Below are positions 1 to 8,694 of a stretch of DNA of 64,000 nucleotides, piece after piece. The notes beneath the pieces were generated by a model. That model saw nothing but the letters and a program-made list of their open reading frames with translations. It was not told the origin of the DNA and ran no database searches. The first letter of the stretch is position 1. Each line of letters opens with the position of its first letter. Source of the stretch: an uncultured Myxococcales bacterium (GTDB taxonomy: Bacteria > Myxococcota_A > UBA9042); assembly GCA_903924465.1 (NCBI GenBank), contig CAIYBN010000137.1, positions 112,684-176,683 of the forward strand, read 5' to 3'. The position numbers and the translations under genes were made by a program.

Positions 1-285
1 TTGCGCGAAGCGGTGCAGTTTGTTCGCGCCCATCCGGGGGCAAAAAGCCAAGGCAATGCGGCGATGTATGGCATGATGGCCAAGGTGCCGTTTCGCGGCA
101 TGATCAAGAAGACCGTGCGCGACTTGTACCTGGAGCTGTACGGCCCGGAAGGAGGCAAGTCGCAAGGCGATCCGGCGCCGCCCGACGGATTTGTCGGCAA
201 GATGCTGGCGCAACACGGCGAAAAGATTGATCGCGCGCTCGATGCCTACCAGCACCTGCGTGCGCGGCTCATGGGGAGGAACTAG
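1..285 (+). CDS. 3' end of an unrecognised gene
   Basis: An open frame runs from the first base of the window to a TAG at 283-285. The first codon is TTG, but the frame is probably the C-terminal part of a longer gene cut by the window edge. The 94 visible residues are soluble and mixed-charge, with no signal peptide, membrane segment or catalytic motif that I recognise. The stop codon abuts the ATG of the M81 peptidase gene at 286, and that gene's ribosome binding site (GGGAGGA) lies inside this frame, so the two are very likely co-transcribed and translationally coupled. Function unknown. Confidence 0.6.
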   Translation: MREAVQFVRAHPGAKSQGNAAMYGMMAKVPFRGMIKKTVRDLYLELYGPEGGKSQGDPAPPDGFVGKMLAQHGEKIDRALDAYQHLRARLMGRN

Positions 286-1833
286 ATGTCTGGGCATTGT
301 TTGCGTCTGGCTTTTGCCCGGGTCAATCAGGAAACCAACGCGTTGTCGCCGGTGTTGACCACTTTGGCCGATTTCAAAGCAACGCACTGGCTGGAAGGCC
401 CGCAGTTGCTCGCCGCCTGTGGTCGCAAGCCGATGGAAGTCCTGGGGATGTTTCGCAATGCGGAACTGTCCGGGTTTGTGCAGGAAATGCACAAGCTCTC
501 GCATGCCCACGACCTGGCCCACGCGCATACGGGCGTGGCGCTGGTGCCGCTGGTCTCTGCGTGGGCCGTTCCGAGCGGGCCGCTGACCCGAGACTGCCTG
601 CAGGGCATCATCGACGCGATCCTGCGGCAGTTGCGGGCGACCGAGCCGGTTGACGGGCTGTATCTGAGCCTGCACGGCGCGATGGGCGCGCAGGACACAG
701 CCGATCCGGAGGCCGAGATCATCCGTCAGCTCCGTGCCGAGTTGGGACCGACGCTGCCGATTGTTGTGACCTATGACCTGCACGCCAGCGTGAGTCGCGA
801 AGTGGTGGAGCAGGTGCAGGCGATTGTTGCGTACGCCACCAATCCGCACCGCGATCACGCGCGCACGGGCGCCATGGCCGCGCGCATGTTGCTGGGCGTG
901 TGCCGCAAGACGTTGCACCCGACGATGGCGTGGCGCTCGCTGCCGATGCTGATGGGCGGCGGTACGACGATCGACTTCCTCCCGCCGATGCTGGCGATTT
1001 TTCAGCGGTTGCGGCGTTGGGAGCGGCAACGGAAGATTCTCTCGGGCAGCGTGCTGATGTGCCATCCGTGGAATGCGCATCCGGAAACCGGCTGGAATGT
1101 CCTGATTGTCACGGACGGCGACCGCAAGCTGGCGGAGAAACTGGCCGATGAGGTCGCCGAGCTGTGCTGGCAAGTGCGCCACGAACTGCCGCCGGCGTTT
1201 CACACGCCGGAGAAGGCGATCCAGTTGGCCAAGTCGGCGCGGCTGGCGCGCAAGCTGGGCGTCGTGGTGCTGGCGGACACGAGTGACGTGGTGAGCGCGG
1301 GCGCGCCGGGTGAAAACACCGCGCTGATCGAAGCACTGCTGGCGCATGGTCGCGAATTGGTCAGCTACGTGCCGCTGCGGGATCCGGAAGTCGTGGCGGC
1401 GTTGTGGCCGCTGGCGATTGGCAGCCAGCAACACGTTACCTTGGGCGGCAAGCTGGATCTCGCCCGCGGCAAGGCGTTGACGTTGCAGGTGACGATCCAC
1501 GACAAGCGCGAATCGCACGGCGTGGGCCGGATCGTGGTGCTTGTCCACGAGAAGGTGCACATCGTCGTTGTCGAGGGCCCGGCGCTGGCCGTGCGTCCGG
1601 CGTTCTTCAGCAACGCCGGGTTGAATCCGTGGCGCGCGGACGTCATCGTCGTCAAGAACTTCTTTCCCTTCAGGATGTTCTTTGCGGCGATGGCGCGACT
1701 GACGCTCTACGTGCGGACCAGCGGCGTGACGGACTTTGACGCGGCGCATGTGCTGGAGTTTGCCGGCAACATCCATCCGCGCGACGAAGTGACCGAATGG
1801 CGCACCGCGGATAGGCGGCGACGGCTCGACTAA
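286..1833 (+). CDS. M81 family metallopeptidase (MlrC/microcystinase-like)
   Basis: A 515-residue protein that looks full length for the M81 (MlrC, formerly DUF1485) family of zinc metallohydrolases, known for cleaving linearised microcystin and related peptides. Visible marks are the N-terminal FARVNQETNALSP block, the YLSLHGAMGAQ block (about residue 125), the TYDLHAS and NPHRDHARTG segments with candidate metal ligands (about 160-190), and GGGTTIDFLPPM (about 222). The C-terminal third fits the MlrC C-terminal domain. No signal peptide is evident, so it is probably cytoplasmic. The start is fixed by GGGAGGA seven bases upstream. The true substrate cannot be read from sequence. The TAA stop lies inside the terminal repeat of a MITE-like element. 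Confidence 0.85.
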   Translation: MSGHCLRLAFARVNQETNALSPVLTTLADFKATHWLEGPQLLAACGRKPMEVLGMFRNAELSGFVQEMHKLSHAHDLAHAHTGVALVPLVSAWAVPSGPLTRDCLQGIIDAILRQLRATEPVDGLYLSLHGAMGAQDTADPEAEIIRQLRAELGPTLPIVVTYDLHASVSREVVEQVQAIVAYATNPHRDHARTGAMAARMLLGVCRKTLHPTMAWRSLPMLMGGGTTIDFLPPMLAIFQRLRRWERQRKILSGSVLMCHPWNAHPETGWNVLIVTDGDRKLAEKLADEVAELCWQVRHELPPAFHTPEKAIQLAKSARLARKLGVVVLADTSDVVSAGAPGENTALIEALLAHGRELVSYVPLRDPEVVAALWPLAIGSQQHVTLGGKLDLARGKALTLQVTIHDKRESHGVGRIVVLVHEKVHIVVVEGPALAVRPAFFSNAGLNPWRADVIVVKNFFPFRMFFAAMARLTLYVRTSGVTDFDAAHVLEFAGNIHPRDEVTEWRTADRRRRLD

Positions 1834-1970
1834 TCACTCCGACCGAAGTTCGAGATCATCCGTTTTCGATCCGCGGCGTGCCACCGGTGGTGCACGCTCG
1901 CGGTCCCAGTCCGAAAGGCAACAGGTCTGACCAAAGAAGTTTGGTGTCCGACATAGGTCAGCATGTTTAG
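1830..1970 (-). repeat. MITE-like element, copy A
   Basis: A ~141-bp intergenic element, read on the minus strand, that recurs at 32794-32932 and 40948-41088. The 1956-1970 end reads GGTCAGCATGTTTAG. The 1830-1844 end is a partly decayed inverted match, about 11 of 15 positions against the other copies. The conserved core, on the complement of about 1870-1935, carries TTTCGGACTGGGACCGCGAG followed by GGCACGCCGCGG. The stop codon of the upstream gene (1831-1833) falls inside the terminal repeat. No transposase frame is present, so this is a non-autonomous or palindromic repeat. Confidence 0.75.
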
Positions 1971-2048
1971 CGGGCGCGCTCGACCCTCTCGCTCCCGGTG
2001 GGCCAAACGTGTACACTCCGCCGCCCGCCAGGGCCCAGGAGCTACCGC

Positions 2049-3635
2049 ATGTCCGCAGAACTTGAACGCGAAATCCGCCGTCGCCGCTCTTTTGCCATCA
2101 TTTCTCACCCCGACGCGGGCAAGACGACGATGACGGAGAAGCTGCTGCTTTTTGGCGGTGCGATCCAACTGGCCGGCGCGGTCAAGGCCAAAAAATCGCA
2201 GCAATCCGCGCGTTCGGACTGGATGTCGATTGAGAAAGAGCGCGGAATTTCCGTATCGACCGCGGTGATGACCTTTGAATACCGGGATTTGCAGCTCAAC
2301 CTGCTCGACACGCCGGGCCACAATGACTTTTCCGAGGACACGTTTCGCACGCTGACGGCCGTCGACTCCGTGCTGATGGTGATCGACGCGGCCAAGGGCG
2401 TGGAAACGCAGACGCGGCGGTTGCTGGAAGTGTGCCGGTTGAAACGCACGCCGGTGATCACGTTCATCAACAAGCTGGACCTGGACGCGATGGAGCCGCT
2501 GGACATTCTCGACAACCTCGAGAAAGAGCTGGGCATGCAGACGACGCCGTTCACCTGGCCGATTGGCATGGGGCCGGATTTCAAAGGTGTGTACGATCTC
2601 CGCGACAAGACTGTGAATTTCTATTTGGCGGCGGCGCGCGGACGGCGCAATGAGCGGGAAATCCTGCACAGCCTGGAGGGGCCGGAAGCGGAGGAACTGC
2701 TGGGGCGGCACCGCCAGCAACTGGTGGAGGAGATTGACCTGCTGCAAGGCGCGGCGTCGCCCTGGGATGAGACCGCGTTCCTGCGCGGGCAACTGACGCC
2801 GGTGTTCTTTGGATCGGCGCTGAACAACTTTGGCGTCAAGGAGTTGCTCGATTGCTTTTGCGATTTGGCGCCACCGCCGCAGCCGCGCGAGACGTTGGAG
2901 CGCATCGTCATGCCGGAGGAGGAGAAATTCTCCGGATTCGTGTTCAAGATCCAGGCCAACATGGACAAGAACCACCGCGACCGCATGGCGTTCCTGCGCG
3001 TGTGCTCGGGCACGTTCCGGCGCGGCATGCGCATTGTCCACGTGCGCACGGGCAAGGAACTGCAGGTGCGCAACGCGATGACGTTCCTGGCGCGCGATCG
3101 TAGCATCGTGGAGGAAGCCTACCCTGGCGACATCATTGGCATTCCCAATCACGGCACGATTCGCATCGCCGACACGTTTACCGAGGGCGAGAACCTGCAA
3201 TTCACCGGCGTGCCGAGCTTTGCCCCGGAACTGTTCCGCCGCGTGCGGCTGCGCGACCCGATGAAGGCGAAACAGCTGCAGAAAGGGCTGGAGCAGGTGT
3301 GCGAGGAAGGTGCGGCGCAGCTGTTCCGGCCGCTTGTCGGCTCGGATTACATCGTCGGCGCGTTGGGGGCCCTGCAATTCGAAGTGATTGAAGCGCGCCT
3401 GCGCGACGAATACAGCGTAGACGCCGCGTTTGAAGGTCTGGCGCTGCAAGTGTGCCGCTGGGTGAGCTTTGACAAACCTGAAGCGCGGCGCACCTTTGAG
3501 AATGCCTACACCAAGGACTTGTTCCAGGACGGCGCGGGCAACCTGTGCCTGCTGACGGAGACGCGGTTCCGCGCTGAGTACATCGCCGAGAAGAACCCTG
3601 GCGTGCGGCTGACGACCACGGTGGAATTGCACTGA
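2049..3635 (+). CDS. prfC: Peptide chain release factor 3
   Basis: A 528-residue translational GTPase, within one residue of the usual RF3 length. RF3 removes RF1/RF2 from the ribosome after peptide release. G1 is SHPDAGKTTMTE near the N terminus, switch I/G2 is SIEKERGISVST, G3 is DTPGHNDFSEDT, and G4 is FINKLDLDAMEP. RF3-specific features are the N-terminal run of arginines before AIISHPDAGKTT and the C-terminal domains ending in KNPGVRLTTTVELH. An in-frame extension reaches 1998, but the ATG at 2049 is preceded by AGGAG at 2037-2041 and matches family N termini. It stands alone, downstream of the MITE-like copy A. A TACACT hexamer at 2012-2017 is a possible -10 element. Confidence 0.95.
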   Translation: MSAELEREIRRRRSFAIISHPDAGKTTMTEKLLLFGGAIQLAGAVKAKKSQQSARSDWMSIEKERGISVSTAVMTFEYRDLQLNLLDTPGHNDFSEDTFRTLTAVDSVLMVIDAAKGVETQTRRLLEVCRLKRTPVITFINKLDLDAMEPLDILDNLEKELGMQTTPFTWPIGMGPDFKGVYDLRDKTVNFYLAAARGRRNEREILHSLEGPEAEELLGRHRQQLVEEIDLLQGAASPWDETAFLRGQLTPVFFGSALNNFGVKELLDCFCDLAPPPQPRETLERIVMPEEEKFSGFVFKIQANMDKNHRDRMAFLRVCSGTFRRGMRIVHVRTGKELQVRNAMTFLARDRSIVEEAYPGDIIGIPNHGTIRIADTFTEGENLQFTGVPSFAPELFRRVRLRDPMKAKQLQKGLEQVCEEGAAQLFRPLVGSDYIVGALGALQFEVIEARLRDEYSVDAAFEGLALQVCRWVSFDKPEARRTFENAYTKDLFQDGAGNLCLLTETRFRAEYIAEKNPGVRLTTTVELH

Positions 3636-3722
3636 GGCCGGGCGATCGTCGCGCACGCGGTCCTGGCGAGACTTCCTCGCGAAATCGTCAGAAACGTGAG
3701 GTTTCTGGATCGCGGCCCGGCC
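3636..3722. other. Structured spacer with nested inverted repeats
   Basis: After the prfC stop, GGCCGGGCGATC (3636-3647) can pair with GATCGCGGCCCGGCC (3708-3722) with a two-base bulge. Inside it is a perfect seven-base stem, CAGAAAC/GTTTCTG (3689-3695 and 3701-3707), with a five-base loop. There is no clear T-run. It could be a factor-independent terminator of prfC or the leader of the next gene. Confidence 0.4.
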
Positions 3723-3743
3723 GTTTGCTACGCTGCGGACGTG

Positions 3744-5468
3744 ATGCATCTTCCGCCCCCACCAGACCTGTTTGACCGCCGCCGCCTGAGTGGCGCTCTG
3801 CTCGCCTTGTTGCTGCTGTGTCTGCCGGGGCACGCTTTTGCCGTGCTCGTCGATCCGAGCGGTGGTTGTCCAGCGCCGCCCAACACGCTGGTTCTGACCG
3901 AGTTCATGGTCGGCGGGCCCAACGATCCCCGCTGGGTCGAGATCACCAATCCAGGCAAGTACGCGCTTTCGCTGGTCAAAGTGACGCTGCAGATCTTTGG
4001 CGAGAAGGGCGCGCTGCTCGCGAGCTTTCCACTGGGCGCGACGCTGCCGTCCATTCAGGCCGGCGAGGCGTGGGCGCTGGGCGATGTGCCGGACACGAGT
4101 CCACTCAGCGCGTTGCTCAAGGTCAAGATCCTGGAATTGGGCGAGTCTTTTGCACTGCCGGCCTGCCACGCCAAGCTGGTGCTGATCGGCCCATCGGGGC
4201 TGATCGACTCGTTTGAATACAACTTGTGCCAGGCCACGCCGAAACCCAAGGCGACCGTCCTGGCTTTGGACCCGGCGTTTACCGACCCGTGCAAGAACGG
4301 CGATCAGACGCTCTGGTGCTTTGTGCCGCCGCAGACGAGTCCGTATGGCACGCCGGGTGCGAAGAACGTGGGCTGTGATCTGGACGGCGATGGCTACCTG
4401 TCGACCAATGGCGACTGCAACGACCTCGACCCGACCGTGCACATCGACGCCCAGGAAGTGTGCAACGGCGTCGACGACGACTGCAACGGCTTGACCGACG
4501 ACAACCTCACGCCGCCCGTCGGTTTCTGTCCTTCCTTGGGAATTTGCGCGCCAAGCGTCGGCGCCGACGGCACCGTCAAGCCCGGCGCCGTAGCCCATTG
4601 CGAAGGAGCGACCGGCTACGTCTGCGATTATCCAGCAGGTTTTGAACCCGCGAAGGAAACGCTATGCGATGGTTTTGACAACGATTGCGACGGCTTGACC
4701 GATGAAGGCTTGTTGAACGCCTGCGGGACCTGTGGCGCGCCGCCCAAGGAAATCTGCAACGGCAAGGACGACAACTGCGACGGCAAGACGGATGAAGGCG
4801 TCGTCGTCACGGGCCTCGCGTGCGGCAGCAAAGGCGTGTGCTTGCTGGCGCAAGACCTGTGCGTCGATGGCACGCCGACCTGCGTTCAGGATCCCGCCTG
4901 GCAGGCGACCGAGACGCTGTGCGACGCTTTGGACAACGACTGCAACGGCCTGACCGACGAAATGCTCAACGACACGAGTTGCAGCAGCGGCATCGGCGCG
5001 TGCGCCGTGGAGGGTGCCAGAAAGTGCGCGCTGGACGGCAGCGTGATGTGCCTCACAGCCGCGCCCGGCACGCCAAGCCAGGAATTGTGCGGCAACGGCC
5101 TGGACGACAACTGTGACGGCAAAACCGACGAGGGATTTGATGTCGGCAGTCAATGCGAGGCGGGCACCGGAATCTGCCGGCTCATCGGCAAGAAACTGTG
5201 CAGCGCCGACAAGCTGGGCACGATCTGCAGCGTCGATCCCGGGCCTGCGGATGCCTTTGAAATCTGCGGCAACGGTTTGGACGACAACTGCAATGGCCAA
5301 ACCGACGAATCCGGCTGTCGGGCCACCGCGAACGGCGGCGGCCTCCCTGGCTGTGGCAGCGCCGGCATCGGTTCGGGCGTCGGCGGATTCCTTCTGGCCT
5401 GTGTCTGCGGCTTGCTGGCCATCTTCCGTCGCAGGTCGCGGGTGCGAATTCCGCCCAGCCGCGGATAG
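3744..5468 (+). CDS. MopE-like metal-binding-motif surface protein with MYXO-CTERM-like tail
   Basis: A 574-residue exported protein. After a signal peptide (RRRLSGALLALLLLCL), residues ~30-150 look like a lamin-tail (LTD) domain (LTEFMVGGPNDPRWVEITNPG). The rest carries about six MopE-type repeats of the form CNGxDDDCNGxxDE, the first preceded by the calcium-binding-like DLDGDGY and GDCNDLDPT. Each is separated by ~40-60 residues with further cysteines. The C terminus is a glycine/cysteine motif (LPGCGSAGIGSG), one hydrophobic segment and an arginine cluster (FRRRSR), the three-part layout of MYXO-CTERM sorting tails. The protein is probably surface-anchored. The start is ATG 3744; GTG 3741 is also possible. 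Ligand and role are unknown. Confidence 0.8.
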   Translation: MHLPPPPDLFDRRRLSGALLALLLLCLPGHAFAVLVDPSGGCPAPPNTLVLTEFMVGGPNDPRWVEITNPGKYALSLVKVTLQIFGEKGALLASFPLGATLPSIQAGEAWALGDVPDTSPLSALLKVKILELGESFALPACHAKLVLIGPSGLIDSFEYNLCQATPKPKATVLALDPAFTDPCKNGDQTLWCFVPPQTSPYGTPGAKNVGCDLDGDGYLSTNGDCNDLDPTVHIDAQEVCNGVDDDCNGLTDDNLTPPVGFCPSLGICAPSVGADGTVKPGAVAHCEGATGYVCDYPAGFEPAKETLCDGFDNDCDGLTDEGLLNACGTCGAPPKEICNGKDDNCDGKTDEGVVVTGLACGSKGVCLLAQDLCVDGTPTCVQDPAWQATETLCDALDNDCNGLTDEMLNDTSCSSGIGACAVEGARKCALDGSVMCLTAAPGTPSQELCGNGLDDNCDGKTDEGFDVGSQCEAGTGICRLIGKKLCSADKLGTICSVDPGPADAFEICGNGLDDNCNGQTDESGCRATANGGGLPGCGSAGIGSGVGGFLLACVCGLLAIFRRRSRVRIPPSRG

Positions 5469-5533
5469 TCGCGCGGCGCATTTTGCGGCAAAGTCCCCTC
5501 CTGGCGCGGTCGAGTTGGCCGCCGGGAGTCGCG

Positions 5534-6988
5534 ATGGACACGATCAAGAAGACCTTCGCCCGCCTGCGGCCTGACGTGGACTTCTGCGCGCTGCGCGTGG
5601 TGGAGACTCGCGGCGAAACGCTGGCGGTGCGGCAGGATGTGCAGGAGCCGTTGACCCGCTCCGTGGACCGCGGCGCGATGGTGACGGTGATCCATGCGGG
5701 CGGCTATGGCTACGCGGCAACAAGTCAATTGACCGAAGCCGGGCTGCAAGCCGCGATCCAGGAGGCCAAGCGTTGGGCAGAAATCAGCCGGACGCGTTCG
5801 GTTTTTGACTACAGCCAGATCGCGCTGCCGCACCCCTCGGGCCAGTATCACAGCCCGCAAGTGGCGCATGCGCCGCAAGTGCAGCGCCGCGAACTTCTCG
5901 AACTGCTGATGGCGGAATCGCGGGCGGCCAAGGTCGATGACCGCATCGTCGACTGGGGTGCGACGATCGCGCTGCTGGCGTCGCGCCAGTTGTACATCAC
6001 CCACGCCTCAGCGGCGCAGGGCGAGTCAGGCGTGGAGCAGGATTTCCAGTTCGTGATGCCTGGCGTCTCGGTGACCGCTTTTGCCAACGGCGATACGCAG
6101 ACGCGCAGCCTGGGCGGTCAGTACAACGGCTACTGTCGCCAAGGTGGCCAGGAGATTCTTCAGGCCGCTGGGCTGGTTGGCGCAGGTGCGCGTGTGGCAC
6201 GCGAGGCGCTGGAATTGCTCGCGGCGCCGAATTGTCCGACCGGCCAAATGGACTTGCTGTTGATGCCGGAACAGATGCTGCTGCAATTGCATGAATCCAT
6301 TGGGCATCCGCTGGAGTTGGACCGGATTCTCGGCGACGAACGCAACTACGCTGGCACGAGCTTTGTCACGCCGGACATGTTTGGCACGTACCGCTACGGC
6401 TCGGAGCTGCTCAACGTTTCCTCTGATCCGACCGTCGCCAACGAGTTTGCGTCCTACGGCTGGGATGACGACGGAACGCCTGCGCAGAAGCATTTGCTGA
6501 TCCGCGACGGCATCCTCGAACGACCGCTGGGTGGCGCGATCTCGCAGGCACGCTCGGGCCTGCCTGGGGTGGCCAACGCGCGCGCGTGCGCGTGGAATCG
6601 CGCGCCGATCGACCGGATGGCGAATCTCAACATCGAACCGGGCGACGCGACGTTGGCGGAGATGATCGCGAGCGTGGAGCGCGGCGTCCTGATGGACACC
6701 AACGTCAGCTGGTCGATCGACGACTCGCGCAACAAGTTCCAGTTCGGCTGCGAGCGCGGCGTGCTGATCGAAGGCGGCAAGCTGACCACCGTCGTCAAGA
6801 ACCCCAACTACCGCGGTATTTCCGCGACGTTCTGGCGATCCCTGCGACGGGTCGGCAACGCCAGCACGTCGCAGACCATGGGCACGCCGTTCTGCGGCAA
6901 GGGCGAACCCAACCAGATCATCCGGGTCGGCCACGCCAGCCCGGCTTGCCTGTTCGGCGATGTCGACGTTTTTGGCGGAGAAGCCTGA
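5534..6988 (+). CDS. tldD: TldD-family metalloprotease subunit
   Basis: A 484-residue PmbA/TldD-family protein. TldD supplies the zinc site of the TldD-TldE heterodimer, which degrades unfolded peptides and matures some peptide antibiotics. The metal-binding helix is QLHESIGHPLELDR (about residues 249-262; HExxxH as in the family), followed by the conserved GTSFVTPD segment and a C-terminal GMGTPFCGKGEP-like glycine block. An in-frame extension reaches 5483, but ATG 5534 gives the family N terminus (MDTIKKTFARL) and has a GGGAG-like site upstream. Its TGA overlaps the ATG of the next gene (TGATG), which implies translational coupling to its partner. Confidence 0.9.
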   Translation: MDTIKKTFARLRPDVDFCALRVVETRGETLAVRQDVQEPLTRSVDRGAMVTVIHAGGYGYAATSQLTEAGLQAAIQEAKRWAEISRTRSVFDYSQIALPHPSGQYHSPQVAHAPQVQRRELLELLMAESRAAKVDDRIVDWGATIALLASRQLYITHASAAQGESGVEQDFQFVMPGVSVTAFANGDTQTRSLGGQYNGYCRQGGQEILQAAGLVGAGARVAREALELLAAPNCPTGQMDLLLMPEQMLLQLHESIGHPLELDRILGDERNYAGTSFVTPDMFGTYRYGSELLNVSSDPTVANEFASYGWDDDGTPAQKHLLIRDGILERPLGGAISQARSGLPGVANARACAWNRAPIDRMANLNIEPGDATLAEMIASVERGVLMDTNVSWSIDDSRNKFQFGCERGVLIEGGKLTTVVKNPNYRGISATFWRSLRRVGNASTSQTMGTPFCGKGEPNQIIRVGHASPACLFGDVDVFGGEA

Positions 6989-8307
6989 TGCAGCACGAAT
7001 TCTTCGAATTGGCGGATCTGGTTCAGGCGCAGCTGCGACCCGGCGAGCGGTTCACGGCGTGGCTGGCGGCGGAAACGTCGGATTTTGTTCGCTTCAACCA
7101 CGCCCGGGTGCGTCAGGCGGGACATGTCCAACAGGCGCATTTGACGCTGCGGTTGGTCGCCGATGGCAAGCAGGTCTCGGTCACGATGACGCTGAGTCAG
7201 CAAGTGGCGGAAGACCGCGCGCAAGTGCTGCATCAGCTTGACGCATTGCGGGGCCAGCTGCCGGACGTCGCGGTCGATCCGCATCTGCTGCTTGCGGACA
7301 CGTGCCACGTTGCCTCGCGGCGGGAAGCGAATCCGGAGCTCCAGGCCGCGGTGATTGTGGAGGCGGTCACATCGCGCGCGGCTGCCTACGACCTGGTCGG
7401 CATTCTCGCGTGCGGTGTCATCGCGCACGGCTTCGCGGCCGACACCGGCTCGCGGCTTTGGGCGGAGACGACGAGCTTCAACCTCGAATGGAGCCTCTTC
7501 GCCCACGGCGACAAGGCCGTCAAAAGCGCCTACGCCGGCACGGTCTGGGAGGAGGCGGTCTTTGCCGACAAATTGGCGCACGCGGTCGGGCAACTTGCGC
7601 TGCTGCAGCGACCGGCCAGGACGCTGACGCCTGGAGCCTACCGCGCGTTCTTCACACCCGTGGCACTGGAATCGCTGCTGTCGATGCTGAATTGGGGTGG
7701 CTTCTCGGAAAAGCAGCTGCAGGTCAAGCGCAGTCCGCTCCTGAAGCTCCAGACCGGCGAGGCGGCGTTCTCGCCGCTGGTGACGCTGGTGGAGAACTCG
7801 GCGCAAGGGCTCTCGCCGCCGTTTCAGGGCGAAGGCTTCCTGAAGCCAGCCGAGGCGCCGTTGGTGCGGGATGGCCAGCTCTTCGGTAGTCTGGTGTCGC
7901 CGCGCACGGCCAAAGAATACGGGCTGACGGCCAACGCTGATGCCGAGGAGACGACGCAATCGCTGCACATGGCGGCTGGTGACTTGCCGGAGGCGGACGT
8001 GTTGCGGCGCTTGGACACGGGCCTGTACATCGGCAACCTGTGGTACCTCAATTTCAGCGATCGCATGAACGCGCGCATCACCGGCATGACGCGTTTTGCG
8101 ACGTTTTGGGTGGAGAACGGCGAAATCGTTGCGCCGCTGAATGTGATGCGCTTTGACGATTCGCTGTTCCGCGTGCTGGGCGAGCACTTGGAAGCACTGA
8201 CGGTCGAGCGCGCCTTGCTGGTGGATACCGACACCTACGGCGCGCGGCACACGGCGAGTAGTCTGCTGCCCGGCGCGCTGGTGCGGCGGTTTGAACTCGT
8301 GCTGTAG
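6988..8307 (+). CDS. tldE: TldE/PmbA-like partner subunit
   Basis: A 439-residue PmbA/TldD-family protein that lacks the HExxxH motif seen in the preceding gene, as expected for the TldE (PmbA) half of the heterodimer. Family-like blocks include AAETSDFVRFNHARVRQ near the N terminus, where substrate-like backbone binding occurs, and LYIGNLWYLNFSDRMNARIT near residue 345. It overlaps the tldD stop by one base. The frame is open back to 6586 inside tldD, but nothing upstream resembles a start for this family. No signal peptide, so cytoplasmic. Peptide target unknown. Confidence 0.88.
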   Translation: MQHEFFELADLVQAQLRPGERFTAWLAAETSDFVRFNHARVRQAGHVQQAHLTLRLVADGKQVSVTMTLSQQVAEDRAQVLHQLDALRGQLPDVAVDPHLLLADTCHVASRREANPELQAAVIVEAVTSRAAAYDLVGILACGVIAHGFAADTGSRLWAETTSFNLEWSLFAHGDKAVKSAYAGTVWEEAVFADKLAHAVGQLALLQRPARTLTPGAYRAFFTPVALESLLSMLNWGGFSEKQLQVKRSPLLKLQTGEAAFSPLVTLVENSAQGLSPPFQGEGFLKPAEAPLVRDGQLFGSLVSPRTAKEYGLTANADAEETTQSLHMAAGDLPEADVLRRLDTGLYIGNLWYLNFSDRMNARITGMTRFATFWVENGEIVAPLNVMRFDDSLFRVLGEHLEALTVERALLVDTDTYGARHTASSLLPGALVRRFELVL

Positions 8308-8400
8308 ACTTGTCAGCACCGTGCCCTGCTGGATTGCCGGCACCGCGCGAACGGCTTATGGTGCGAACAGATGCGTCAAGGTGCGCGTCAAGGGGATGTC

Positions 8401-8694
8401 ATGTTTGCACTCGGCTTGTTCGACAGCATTTTGCCCGCCTACAGCGTCGTGGCGTTCGCGCTCGTGCTGCTGATGGGTGCGGCCATCGTCGTGGCGTCGC
8501 GCGTGCTCGCGGCGCGCCAAGTGACGTGTCCGGAGAACGGCCATCCGACGGACATCGTGGTTGAAACGCAAAAGCGCTGGCCGTGGTCGCAGGTGCCGCA
8601 GTCGTCGGTCGCGCAATGCTCGCGGTTGCCCCACGGCGTGACGTGTGAGCAGCCGTGCATGCGTCGCGCGCCTCGCGACGGGCCGTTGGCCTAG
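8401..8694 (+). CDS. Small single-span membrane protein with cysteine-rich tail
   Basis: A 97-residue protein, ATG at 8401 with GGGGATGTC just upstream; an in-frame ATG at 8371 would add ten residues. One strongly hydrophobic segment at residues ~12-38 (VVAFALVLLMGAAIVVASRVL) is followed by a soluble tail with four or five cysteines (VTCPENG, AQCSRLP, CEQPC). The spacing could bind zinc or form disulfides, depending on topology. I do not recognise the family. Its TAG overlaps the stop codon of the convergent phospholipase-D gene by two to three bases, so the two transcripts run into each other with no terminator space. Confidence 0.6.
   Translation: MFALGLFDSILPAYSVVAFALVLLMGAAIVVASRVLAARQVTCPENGHPTDIVVETQKRWPWSQVPQSSVAQCSRLPHGVTCEQPCMRRAPRDGPLA

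Noticed and set aside
1830..4598. 922-residue minus-strand open frame opposite prfC and the MopE-like gene
   Set aside because: It is the mirror of genuine plus-strand genes in GC-rich DNA; composition is arginine/alanine/histidine-rich with no domain, while the plus strand has clear families.
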